DNA from: Mycolicibacterium frederiksbergense
GTDB lineage: Bacteria > Actinomycetota > Actinomycetes > Mycobacteriales > Mycobacteriaceae
Direction of reading: 5' to 3'
Length of the DNA stretch: 64,000 bases
Assembly (NCBI RefSeq): GCF_012223425.1
Contig: NZ_CP038799.1
Span: forward strand, 1,116,001 to 1,180,000
Shown: in pieces, positions 17,486 through 25,368 of the stretch
How the letters are laid out: every line of letters begins with the position of its first letter
How positions within the stretch are numbered: position 1 is the first letter of the stretch
Notes under the pieces: model-generated
Databases searched by the model: none
Seen by the model: the letters and a program-made list of their open reading frames with translations, nothing else
Told to the model about the DNA's origin: nothing
Position numbers and translations under genes: made by a program

Positions 17486-18363
17486 GCTGTCTCCTTGTCG
17501 GCAGTTCTGGGTACGACGACCATCGGAACGTCGAGCACGCGCAGCATCTTGGCCGCCGTCGATCCGAGAAACAGCCGGCGCGGTGCGGCGAGCCTGCTGG
17601 ATCCGACCATGATCACATCGCCGTCATGCCAGGGCAGTCTGCTCACCGCGTCCTCCACCGAGGCACCCTCAGCGACGGTGGCCGTGACCGAAAACCCCTC
17701 GGGCAGTGACTCTTTTGCTTCCTCCAGGGCGCGCCGTGCGTGACCCATCGCCCGTTCCCGCAGCGCATCGGCGTCACCACGCAGGGATCCGAACATCGGG
17801 TCGAGAGCCACCAGCGACACCAGACGCAAGGGGACGTCGGCGGCCTTACAGGCCCGCACCGCCGCGTTCAGCAGCGTGCCCGCGCCGGCGCGCTCGCCGA
17901 TCGCACACGTCACCTCACGCACCCGTTCCACCGCGGACAGCCGAGTTCCCTTCGGCGCCACCGCCACCGGAACATGCGCGGAATGCAGCAGTTCGTTGAC
18001 CACCGACCCCAGTGAGTAACTGCCGGCCAGTCCGCCGCCCGACCCGCCCACGACGACGGCCTGAGCTCCGAGGCGTTTCACCTCGTTGATGAGGCCGTCG
18101 GCGGTGGAATCGCTGACGCTGACATGCGAGTGCGCCACCACGTCATCGGGCACCCCGGCCAGCGCCTCGTTCAGCCATTCGCCGGCCTGCTCGGCGAGCA
18201 GTTCCTCATAGCCTCCGGTGGGAACCATCGCCGGTACCCCGCGGTCCGGGGGCAGCACCATGCACACGTCGAGCTCGGCGCCCAGACTCCGGGCGAGCCG
18301 GACGCCAAGCGCCACAGCGTCCGCTCCACCCGGGGTGGCGAGATATCCGACAACCAGTCTCAT
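17482..18363 (-). CDS. Tandem universal stress protein
   Basis: 293 residues comprising two Usp domains. The first (about 1-140) ends with the ATP-binding-like VVVGGSGGGLAGSYSLGSVV; the second (about 150-293) carries VIMVGSSRLAAPRRLFLGST. Both approximate the G-x2-G-x9-G-(S/T) nucleotide motif. It is the first gene of a two-gene operon with the amino-acid permease. Such Usp-transporter pairs occur widely, with Usp acting as a regulatory partner in some; that role here is inference. Confidence 0.87.
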   Translation of the reverse strand: MRLVVGYLATPGGADAVALGVRLARSLGAELDVCMVLPPDRGVPAMVPTGGYEELLAEQAGEWLNEALAGVPDDVVAHSHVSVSDSTADGLINEVKRLGAQAVVVGGSGGGLAGSYSLGSVVNELLHSAHVPVAVAPKGTRLSAVERVREVTCAIGERAGAGTLLNAAVRACKAADVPLRLVSLVALDPMFGSLRGDADALRERAMGHARRALEEAKESLPEGFSVTATVAEGASVEDAVSRLPWHDGDVIMVGSSRLAAPRRLFLGSTAAKMLRVLDVPMVVVPRTADKETA

Positions 18364-18416
18364 CGGGCCATCCTGTCAACGCGCGGCGGTGCGCACTGGC
18401 GATTGGCCCCACGAAA

Positions 18417-19283
18417 TCAGTTGTATTCGGCAGTCCCGTCATCGAGCACGACGCGGGCATCGGATCCGTCCGGCTGGGCGGCCTCGGTGCGGAACACCGC
18501 GCGACCCGATTCGGTGCGCCAGATCGAGGTGGTCAGCGTCTCGCCGGGGAAGACCGGCGAACTGAACCGCGAGGCCACCGCGGTGACCTTGGTGGCATCG
18601 CCGCCGCCGAGTTCGGCGACCAGTGCCCGGCCGGCCACGCCGTAGGTGCACAGGCCGTGCAGGATCGGCCTGGGGAAGCCGGCCAGCGTCTGGGCGAACC
18701 AGGGATCGCTGTGCAAGGGATTGCGGTCGCCGGAGAGCCGGTAGAGCAGCGCCTGATCGGCACGGGTCGGCAGGGCCACCTGGGCATCGGGGGCTCGGTC
18801 GGGGAACTCGGGTGCCGCCGGTCGCTGGCCGGGCTGTCCGCCGAATCCGCCCTCGCCGCGGATCACCACGGTAGTGAGGGTTTCCACCAGCACCTCGCCG
18901 CTGTCCGGGTCGGCGCCCACCCCCTTGAGCATCACCACCGCGTTCTTGCCCTCACCCTTGTCCTGGATGTCGGCGACCTCGGAGTGCACGGTGAGCGCGC
19001 CCGCCGGCGGCAGCGGCCTGAACAAGCGGATCGCCTGTGACCCGTGCAGTAGCAGGCTGAAGTTGAAGGATCCGATCTGCAGCGCCGCCGCGAACGGCGA
19101 ACAGGCGATCACGGCGAAGGTGGGCAGCACCTGCTGCTCGATATCGTGACTGTTCTCGGTGGTGAAGGCCAGGTCGTCGGTGCCGGCGCCGACCCCGAGC
19201 GCGTAGAGCAATGTCTCACGGTCGGTCCAGCTGAAGGTTTGCGACTCGGTCTTGGCACCGACGGCGTTCGGGTCGATCGGCAT
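18417..19283 (-). CDS. htdY: (3R)-hydroxyacyl-thioester dehydratase, double hot-dog (HtdY-like)
   Basis: 288 residues, two hot-dog folds. The C-terminal MaoC-type hydratase motif is intact: LLYRLSGDRNPLHSDPWFA contains the Asp and His of the catalytic D-x4-H hydratase 2 signature. The protein strongly resembles M. tuberculosis Rv3389c (FTTENSH, DKGEGKNAVV, PILHGLCTYGVAGRALV). It would hydrate or dehydrate (R)-3-hydroxyacyl-CoA, in fatty-acid or sterol side-chain metabolism. ATG 19283 is preferred over ATG 19301 because AAGGG lies 10 bases before it and nothing precedes the other. It is divergent from the acyl-CoA reductase gene. Confidence 0.9.
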   Translation of the reverse strand: MPIDPNAVGAKTESQTFSWTDRETLLYALGVGAGTDDLAFTTENSHDIEQQVLPTFAVIACSPFAAALQIGSFNFSLLLHGSQAIRLFRPLPPAGALTVHSEVADIQDKGEGKNAVVMLKGVGADPDSGEVLVETLTTVVIRGEGGFGGQPGQRPAAPEFPDRAPDAQVALPTRADQALLYRLSGDRNPLHSDPWFAQTLAGFPRPILHGLCTYGVAGRALVAELGGGDATKVTAVASRFSSPVFPGETLTTSIWRTESGRAVFRTEAAQPDGSDARVVLDDGTAEYN

Positions 19284-19367
19284 GGGCGGGTATCCCTTCA
19301 TGGCGGACTACGGGGTGTGACCGGGACCATAGTTGACCTTTGCCGGTTCGAGGACGACCATGGCCGC

Positions 19368-21365
19368 ATGCATTATGTCGTTACCGGCGGTACTGGGTTT
19401 ATCGGCAGTCGCGTGGTGGCCCGTCTACTGGCCCGCGACCCGGACGCGCAGGTGCACGTGTTGGTGCGGCGCTCGTCGCTGGAACGCTTCGAGCGACTCG
19501 CCGACACGTGGGGCCCGCGCGCGAAACCCCTGGTCGGTGACCTCACCACCGAGGATCTCGGGCTGAGCGATGACGCCATCGCCGAGCTCGGGACCATCGC
19601 GCACGTGGTGCACAGCGCCGCCATCTACGACATGACCGCCGCCGAGGACGTCCAGCGCGCCGCCAACGTCGAGGGCACCCGCGCGGTCATCGGCCTGACC
19701 CGGCGCCTGGGCGCGACCCTGCACCATCTGTCCTCGATCGCGGTCGCCGGAGACTTCCACGGCGAGTACACCGAGGACGATTTCGACGTCGCGCAGAACC
19801 TGCCGACCCCGTATCACCGCACCAAGTTCGAGGCCGAACAACTGGTGCGCACCGACGCGGGCTTGCGATACCGGATCTACCGACCCGCAGTCGTCGTCGG
19901 AGATTCGCGGACCGGTGAGATGGACAAGATCGACGGGCCCTATTATTTCTTCGGCGTTCTGTCCAAACTGGCGGTGCTGCCGAGTATCACGCCCATGGCG
20001 GTACCCGACGCCGGCCGCACCAATATCGTGCCGGTCGATTTCGTGGTCGACGCGTTGGTCCACCTGACGCACATCGACGGTGCCGACGGACAGACCTTCC
20101 ACCTGACGGCACCGAAAGCGATTGGCCTGCGCAGCATTTACCGCGGTGTAGCCAAGGAGGCCGGGCTTCCGGCGCTACGCTTCGGGTTGCCCGGCGCGGC
20201 CGTCGCACCGGTGCTCAAGGCCACCGGCCGGGCCCGGGTGCTGCGCAACATGGCCGCCACCCAGCTGGGTATGCCCGCCGAGATCCTCGACGTCGTCGAC
20301 CTGGCGCCGACGTTCACCGCGGACCGGACCGCAGCGGCGCTGGCCGGCACCGGAATCGAGGTGCCCGAATTCGGTTCCTACGCAGGAAAATTGTGGCGGT
20401 ACTGGGCCGAACATCTGGACCCAGACCGGGCCCGCCGCGATGATCCGTCCGGCGCGCTGGTGGGCAGGCACGTCATCATCACCGGCGCCTCCAGCGGTAT
20501 CGGTCGCGCCTCGGCGATCGCGGCTGCCCAACGCGGAGCCACGGTGTTCGCGTTGGCCCGCAACGCCGATGCCCTCGATGACCTGATAGCCGAGATTCGC
20601 GCCGAGGGTGGCGATGCGCACGCATTCACCTGTGACGTCACCGATTCCGGTTCCGTCGACCACACAGTGAAGGACATCCTGGGGCGCTTCGGTCACGTCG
20701 ACTATCTGGTCAACAACGCCGGCCGGTCCATCCGCCGGTCGGTGTCGGCCTCCACCGACCGACTGCACGACTACGAACGGGTGATGGCCGTCAACTATTT
20801 CGGCGCGGTGCGGATGGTGCTCGCCCTGCTGCCGCACTGGCGCGAGCGCCGGTTCGGTCACGTGGTGAACGTGTCGAGTGCCGGTGTGCAGGCCAACAGC
20901 CCCAAGTACAGCGCGTACCTGCCCACCAAGGCGGCACTGGACGCGTTCTCCGAGGTGGTCGGCACCGAGACCCTGTCGGACCACATCACCTTCACCAATA
21001 TCCATATGCCATTGGTGAGCACCCCGATGATCGCGCCGTCGCGCCGGCTGAACCCGGTGCCCCCGATCACCGCCGAGCATGCCGCGGCGATGGTGGTGCG
21101 CGGGCTGATCGAGAAGCCCGCGCGGATCGACACCCCGCTGGGCACGCTGGCCGACCTGGGTACCTACTTCACGCCCCGGCTGTCGCGACGGGTACTGCAC
21201 CAGCTCTACCTGGGCTATCCGGACTCCCCCGCCGCCCGCGGGCAGTCCGGCGACGAGCCCACCTCGGAGCGCCGGCCCAGGAAGCCGTCCCGCGCGGCGC
21301 GGCCCATGCGGGTGCCCCGACCGGTCAAGCGCGCGGTGCGGGCCATTCCGGGTGTGCACTGGTAG
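19368..21365 (+). CDS. Two-domain fatty acyl-CoA reductase (AcrA1/Rv3391-like)
   Basis: 665 residues. An extended-SDR reductase half starts at once with VTGGTGFIGSRVV (residues 5-17) and has the YHRTK catalytic region. A second, classical SDR half starts near 369 (VIITGASSGIGRASAI) with NNAGRS and a YLPTK catalytic pair near 517-521. This is the fused arrangement of bacterial fatty acyl-CoA reductases that make fatty alcohols for wax esters; M. tuberculosis Rv3391 is the likely orthologue. A basic Pro/Arg-rich tail ends the protein. ATG 19368 is the first start in frame before the Rossmann motif. No clear ribosome site is close, and the start lies 84 bases from the divergent htdY start. Confidence 0.9.
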   Translation: MHYVVTGGTGFIGSRVVARLLARDPDAQVHVLVRRSSLERFERLADTWGPRAKPLVGDLTTEDLGLSDDAIAELGTIAHVVHSAAIYDMTAAEDVQRAANVEGTRAVIGLTRRLGATLHHLSSIAVAGDFHGEYTEDDFDVAQNLPTPYHRTKFEAEQLVRTDAGLRYRIYRPAVVVGDSRTGEMDKIDGPYYFFGVLSKLAVLPSITPMAVPDAGRTNIVPVDFVVDALVHLTHIDGADGQTFHLTAPKAIGLRSIYRGVAKEAGLPALRFGLPGAAVAPVLKATGRARVLRNMAATQLGMPAEILDVVDLAPTFTADRTAAALAGTGIEVPEFGSYAGKLWRYWAEHLDPDRARRDDPSGALVGRHVIITGASSGIGRASAIAAAQRGATVFALARNADALDDLIAEIRAEGGDAHAFTCDVTDSGSVDHTVKDILGRFGHVDYLVNNAGRSIRRSVSASTDRLHDYERVMAVNYFGAVRMVLALLPHWRERRFGHVVNVSSAGVQANSPKYSAYLPTKAALDAFSEVVGTETLSDHITFTNIHMPLVSTPMIAPSRRLNPVPPITAEHAAAMVVRGLIEKPARIDTPLGTLADLGTYFTPRLSRRVLHQLYLGYPDSPAARGQSGDEPTSERRPRKPSRAARPMRVPRPVKRAVRAIPGVHW

Positions 21366-21376
21366 CGGCCCCCACC

Positions 21377-21382
21377 TATCGT
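21377..21382 (+). promoter_or_regulatory. -10 hexamer TATCGT for leaderless nucleoside hydrolase mRNA
   Basis: TATCGT is followed by six bases (GGGAGC) and GTG 21389. GGGAG could also serve as a weak ribosome site if transcription began further upstream from the reductase gene. Confidence 0.4.
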
Positions 21383-21388
21383 GGGAGC

Positions 21389-22453
21389 GTGACTGGGCCT
21401 GAAACCGATGCGCCGCTACCGGTGTTCGCCGACGTCGACACCGGAGTGGACGATGCGATGGCGCTGGCCTATCTGTTCGCCAGCCCGGACGCGCAGGTGG
21501 TGGGCATCGCGTCGACGGCGGGCAATGTGCCCGTCGCGCAGGTGTCGGTCAACAATCTCGGGCTGCTCGAACTGTTCGGGATCGACGACGTTCCTGTCTC
21601 CGAAGGCACCCCGGTGCCGCTGAGCATTCCGCTGCGCACCGCCGAGGACACCCACGGTCCCGAAGGGCTCGGCTACGCACGACTGCCGGAGACCGACCGA
21701 TCACTCACCCCGTACGACGCCGCCCAGGCCTGGGTCACCGCGGCCCGCGAATACCCCGGCGAACTCGTCGGATTGGTCACCGGCCCGCTGACCAACCTCG
21801 CGCTGGCGCTGCGTCTGGAGCCCGCACTGCCCCGACTACTGCGCCGTCTGGTGATCATGGGCGGCGCGTTCGACTACCGCGGCAACACCACCCCCGTCGC
21901 GGAATGGAACACCCATGTCGACCCGGAGGCCGCCGCCGAGGTGTTCGCGGTGTGGGGCGCGGCGTGGGGCCTGAGCACGCCCACACATCTACCGATTGTG
22001 TTGGGCCTCAACCTCACCGAGAACGTGGCGATGACACCGTCCATCCTGGGCCGGCTGGCTGCCGCCGCCGGTTCGCCGTCGGCGCAACTCAGTGTGCTCG
22101 ATGATCGGGGAACCCGGTCGACGGCGACCAATCCGCTGATCCGGGTGCTCGAAGATGCCATGCGCTTCTACTTCGAGTTCCACTTCGACCAGGGCGAGGG
22201 CTACCTGGCGCACCTGCACGATCCGCTGGCCGCCGCGGTCGCGCTGGACCCCGACCTGGTGCGCTACCAGTCCGCGACCGTCGACGTGGAACTGACCGGC
22301 ACCCTGACCCGCGGGATGACGGTGGCCGACTGGCGTGGTCACTGGGGTCGGGAGCACAACGCGCACATCGGTGTCGAGGTGGACCCCGCCGCGTTCTTCG
22401 ACCGTTTCATCGAGCGGGTCGGCCCGTTCGCCCGGCACCTCGGTCATTCATAG
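21389..22453 (+). CDS. iunH: Inosine-uridine preferring nucleoside hydrolase
   Basis: 354 residues. The N-terminal calcium- and ribose-binding signature DVDTGVDDAMAL (residues 15-26) identifies the family. TGPLTNLALAL, LVIMGGAFDYRGN and the C-terminal HDPLAAAVALDPDLV, which supplies the His/Asp active-site part, are also present. It cleaves the N-glycosidic bond of ribonucleosides to free base and ribose, so it feeds salvage. It starts 23 bases after the acyl-CoA reductase and its last 10 bases overlap the convergent imuB end. Confidence 0.9.
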   Translation: MTGPETDAPLPVFADVDTGVDDAMALAYLFASPDAQVVGIASTAGNVPVAQVSVNNLGLLELFGIDDVPVSEGTPVPLSIPLRTAEDTHGPEGLGYARLPETDRSLTPYDAAQAWVTAAREYPGELVGLVTGPLTNLALALRLEPALPRLLRRLVIMGGAFDYRGNTTPVAEWNTHVDPEAAAEVFAVWGAAWGLSTPTHLPIVLGLNLTENVAMTPSILGRLAAAAGSPSAQLSVLDDRGTRSTATNPLIRVLEDAMRFYFEFHFDQGEGYLAHLHDPLAAAVALDPDLVRYQSATVDVELTGTLTRGMTVADWRGHWGREHNAHIGVEVDPAAFFDRFIERVGPFARHLGHS

Positions 22454-24033
22454 ATGCCCTCCACATGCCACTGCCGTTGGCGGTAGCACAGCAGCATCGC
22501 CACCCCGACGCCGGCATCCTTCTGTCCACCGCGACCGGACACCACCACCTGGGCTCGCGCGGTCCGTCCCACCGGTGTGCGATCGGGATCCCACCAGCGT
22601 TCGTCGACCGGCCACGGCCCGGTCCACCAGCTGATATCTCTCCCGCGGCCCGGGGACTCCAGCCGCACCGGATCCGAGGAGAACAACCCACGGCTCGTCA
22701 CCCGTACCGGCTTGCCTTCTGCATCAAGCACTTCCACCGGATCATCGAGCAACACCGCCGGCGAGGGCTCGGGTAGCTGGCCCGGCCAGGGCTGAGTCGG
22801 GTCGGCCCGCGGAACCGGCTCGTCGCCCAACGGGGTGAAGGTGATGCGCTCGGCCGGCCCACGGCCACCGCTGAGCACCGGCACCTGTACGGCTTCGAGC
22901 CCCAGCAGACCCTGCACCCGCACCAGCGCCCGCCGGGCACGCAACCGGTCGTCGTCACCGGATGACCCCCACAGCGGGAGTTGCAGCGCCCCGGCCGAGA
23001 CCACCTCCACCGGATGCAACCGCAGCATGGTGATCGCCGCGGTGGGTACCGTCCCCCCGGTTGCCCGCCGAGCCAGCCAGCCGTCCAGTTGCCACCGCAC
23101 CCGATCCGCGGTGGCATCCTCGGTCAGCGGTTCCGCGCAACGCCAAACCCGGTTCAGCTCTTCACCATTGGCGGTGACGGCCTGGATGGCCAGCCGGGTG
23201 CAGCCCACCCCGGCACCTTCCAGGCTGCGGTGCAGTTCGCCGGCCAGCGATCGGCCGGCGAAGGCCGCCGCATCCACCCGGTCGATGGGTGGATCGCAGT
23301 TCATCACCGCATCGAGCTCCGCGGGAAGATCACGCCCCGACGGTCCGCGGTCGGACTCCCCGCAGGCGAATCGGTGGGCGAGAAGAGCGTCCGCGCCGAA
23401 CCGGGAGGCCACATCGGTACGCGACAACTCGGCGAACTGACCGATGGTGCGGATTCCCATCCGCCACAGCAGGTCTGCCAGGTCTTCCCGGCCCGCCCCG
23501 GAGAGGCTGGGTTCGGTGGCCAACTGCCGGATGGACAGCCCGGACAGGAATGCCGCGTCCCGGCCCGGCTCGACGATGCGCCCCGCTCTGGCCGCGAACA
23601 CCGCGGTGGACAACTGATCGGCGATACCGGTCTGACATTCCGCGCCCGCCGCGGCCACCGCGTCGACCAGCCGTTCGGCGGCCTCCTGTTCTGATCCGAA
23701 ATAGCGGGATGCGCCCCGGACCGACAGCACCAGCAGACCGGGGCGCAGCACCTCGGCCCGGGGAACCACCTCGTCGACCGCCGCCGTCACGGCCTCGAAG
23801 TGGCGGGCATCGCGCGCCGGGTCTGCGGTGACGACGTGCAGCTGCGGGCACCGGGACTGCGCCTCACGGCGGCGCAGCCCGCGCCGCACCCCGACCGCCC
23901 GGGCCGCGGCCGAACAGGCGATGACCCGGTTGGCCAGGGTGACCGCCACCGGGTCGGTGGCGGCGAGCCCGGCCGCGGCGGCAGCGGCCACCGCAGGCCA
24001 ATCCATGCACCAGAGCGCAAGAACCCGCGGCAC
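22444..24033 (-). CDS. imuB: ImuB, catalytically inactive Y-family polymerase-like mutasome hub
   Basis: 529 residues, matching the about 527 of mycobacterial ImuB. The Y-family palm-like N-terminus has VLALWCMDWPAVAAAA in place of the catalytic D-x-D-x-F-F/Y-A motif, and the usual SxDE pair is not visible, in line with ImuB being non-catalytic. The clamp-binding motif QLPLWG lies near 350-355. The disordered C-terminal region binds ImuA' and DnaE2 in mycobacteria. GTG 24033 begins 2 bases after the ImuA' stop, so the two are translationally linked. The downstream end overlaps the nucleoside hydrolase by 10 bases. Confidence 0.94.
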   Translation of the reverse strand: MPRVLALWCMDWPAVAAAAAAGLAATDPVAVTLANRVIACSAAARAVGVRRGLRRREAQSRCPQLHVVTADPARDARHFEAVTAAVDEVVPRAEVLRPGLLVLSVRGASRYFGSEQEAAERLVDAVAAAGAECQTGIADQLSTAVFAARAGRIVEPGRDAAFLSGLSIRQLATEPSLSGAGREDLADLLWRMGIRTIGQFAELSRTDVASRFGADALLAHRFACGESDRGPSGRDLPAELDAVMNCDPPIDRVDAAAFAGRSLAGELHRSLEGAGVGCTRLAIQAVTANGEELNRVWRCAEPLTEDATADRVRWQLDGWLARRATGGTVPTAAITMLRLHPVEVVSAGALQLPLWGSSGDDDRLRARRALVRVQGLLGLEAVQVPVLSGGRGPAERITFTPLGDEPVPRADPTQPWPGQLPEPSPAVLLDDPVEVLDAEGKPVRVTSRGLFSSDPVRLESPGRGRDISWWTGPWPVDERWWDPDRTPVGRTARAQVVVSGRGGQKDAGVGVAMLLCYRQRQWHVEGIYE

Positions 24034-24035
24034 CG

Positions 24036-24770
24036 TCAGCCACCGACCGCGAGGCGCGGTTGCCCGGGAATCCGGCTCCTGGTCCGGGTGTCCAACCGCA
24101 CCCGCCCGATCCGTCCCCGGCCGGAAATCGCGGCACCACCGGAACCGACCATCTCGTAGCCGCAGACCCTGGCATCCAGCCGAGCCGAGGCACCGTGCCA
24201 ATCACCCCCGGTGACCAGCAGCGTGCACCCCTTCTGCCGGGCGCGCGCGGTCACCGCCCGTGCTCGGCTCATCGGCACTGATCGCCCGGCCAGCGCCAGC
24301 ACCACCAGGTCCAGACCATCCAGCAGGACCGCGGCCACCTCCACCGGATCATTGCCGGGATAAGGAATCACCGCGACCCGGCTCAGGTCGGCACCCATCT
24401 CCACGGCCGCCAACAGACCGACATCGGGCTGCCCGACGATGGCCGCATGCCCGCCCGCCGCGGTGGCCGCGGCCACCATCCGCAGTGCCAGCGATCTGGC
24501 CCCGGACAGCACCGCCACCGTCCCCCTGGGCAACAGCGGAGAAAGAGGCCCGGACACCGGTGGCGCCGGCAACGCATCGTCAGACGGCCCGATCGGCGGA
24601 TCCGGGGCTTCCAGCAAAGTTTCCGAGGCAGAATTCAGGTCATCGCCGGCGACCCTCCGCGCACCCTGGATTCCCATCCTCCCGGAGACTTCGGCTATCC
24701 TGTGACGTAACTGTTCTACCTGTTCAGCGCGCTCTTTTCGGTGCTGCTCCAGGTCCATCGCCACCGCCAC
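24036..24770 (-). CDS. imuA': ImuA', RecA-fold mutasome accessory protein
   Basis: 244 residues. It has the RecA-like fold of ImuA' ([20 protein letters not shown] replacing a true Walker [15 protein letters not shown] in the Walker B position). It couples ImuB and DnaE2 at stalled forks. GTG 24770 has GGAGG 7 bases upstream, which decides it over in-frame GTG 24764 and ATG 24758. A LexA box lies 36 bases upstream, so the pair is SOS-induced together with dnaE2. Confidence 0.9.
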   Translation of the reverse strand: MAVAMDLEQHRKERAEQVEQLRHRIAEVSGRMGIQGARRVAGDDLNSASETLLEAPDPPIGPSDDALPAPPVSGPLSPLLPRGTVAVLSGARSLALRMVAAATAAGGHAAIVGQPDVGLLAAVEMGADLSRVAVIPYPGNDPVEVAAVLLDGLDLVVLALAGRSVPMSRARAVTARARQKGCTLLVTGGDWHGASARLDARVCGYEMVGSGGAAISGRGRIGRVRLDTRTRSRIPGQPRLAVGG

Positions 24771-24806
24771 AGCAGCACCTCCAGCATCATCCGAAACGGG
24801 CGTTGT

Positions 24807-24822
24807 TCGAACACATGTTCGA
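24807..24822. promoter_or_regulatory. LexA (SOS) box of imuA'-imuB
   Basis: TCGAACACATGTTCGA matches the SOS box TCGAAC-N4-GTTCGA exactly; its arms are identical to those of the dnaE2 box and only one of the four central bases differs. Confidence 0.92.
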
Positions 24823-25057
24823 TCTCTCGAGTAAACACTCGTCGGGTGTGACAGTCAAGCGGTGGAATGGACGCCCAGATCAGCGTCACGGATCGGTCAT
24901 CGACAACGCTTGAGTAAGGGAATGCACTGATACAGGCCCTGCGTTACAGTTTCTGACACCAGATCCCGGCCCTTGAGCGGGACTGCTGCACCCGGTTTTC
25001 GCGGACCATCGCGCCGACCAACGATTCACCACAACGAGAACAAGTAAAGGACCGAAC

Positions 25058-25306
25058 ATGGCAACAAATCGTCTGGCTCGTCGTCGGATTTCGGCAGCGG
25101 TTGGCGGTGCCGCCATCATCGCGATGATCGGCTTCACCGCGGCGTGCAGCAGTGACAGCGACACGCCCGAAGAGTCGACCACCACGACCACCACCACCGA
25201 GCCCTCGGTCACCCCGACCGAGAAGTCGCTCAACCCCGGCGGTGGCGTGTTCACTCCCCCGGTGACGGCCCCGCAGCCGACCTTCGACCCGCAGCAGAAC
25301 GACTGA
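25058..25306 (+). CDS. Small Thr/Pro-rich lipoprotein
   Basis: 82 residues. A basic N-terminus (NRLARRR), a hydrophobic stretch (about 14-27) and a lipobox-like TAAC place the lipid-modified Cys at residue 30. The mature part is short, acidic then Thr-rich (TTTTTTT) and ends with Pro/Gln. AAAGGA lies 7 bases before ATG 25058. A strong terminator follows 17 bases after the stop, so this is a monocistronic gene despite facing the protease gene. No known family recognised; probably envelope-attached. Confidence 0.75.
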   Translation: MATNRLARRRISAAVGGAAIIAMIGFTAACSSDSDTPEESTTTTTTTEPSVTPTEKSLNPGGGVFTPPVTAPQPTFDPQQND

Positions 25307-25322
25307 GCGACAACTCTGAACG

Positions 25323-25351
25323 GGGCGGGTCCGAATTTTTCGGACCCGCCC
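25323..25351 (+). terminator. Intrinsic terminator after the lipoprotein gene
   Basis: A 13-bp perfect stem (GGGCGGGTCCGAA with TTCGGACCCGCCC) encloses a three-base loop. A T-containing stretch (TCAGTTCTTCT) follows. This is the most classical terminator in the window. Confidence 0.85.
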
Positions 25352-25368
25352 TCAGTTCTTCTGGAACC

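Noticed and set aside
15878..17743. 621-codon forward open frame
   Set aside because: It is antisense to the amino-acid permease and Usp genes; its His/Arg/Gln/Asp-rich translation is the usual shadow of high-GC coding sequence.
24886..25254. 122-codon reverse open frame before the lipoprotein gene
   Set aside because: It runs antisense through the lipoprotein gene, whose signal peptide and ribosome site are convincing; no motif on the reverse strand.
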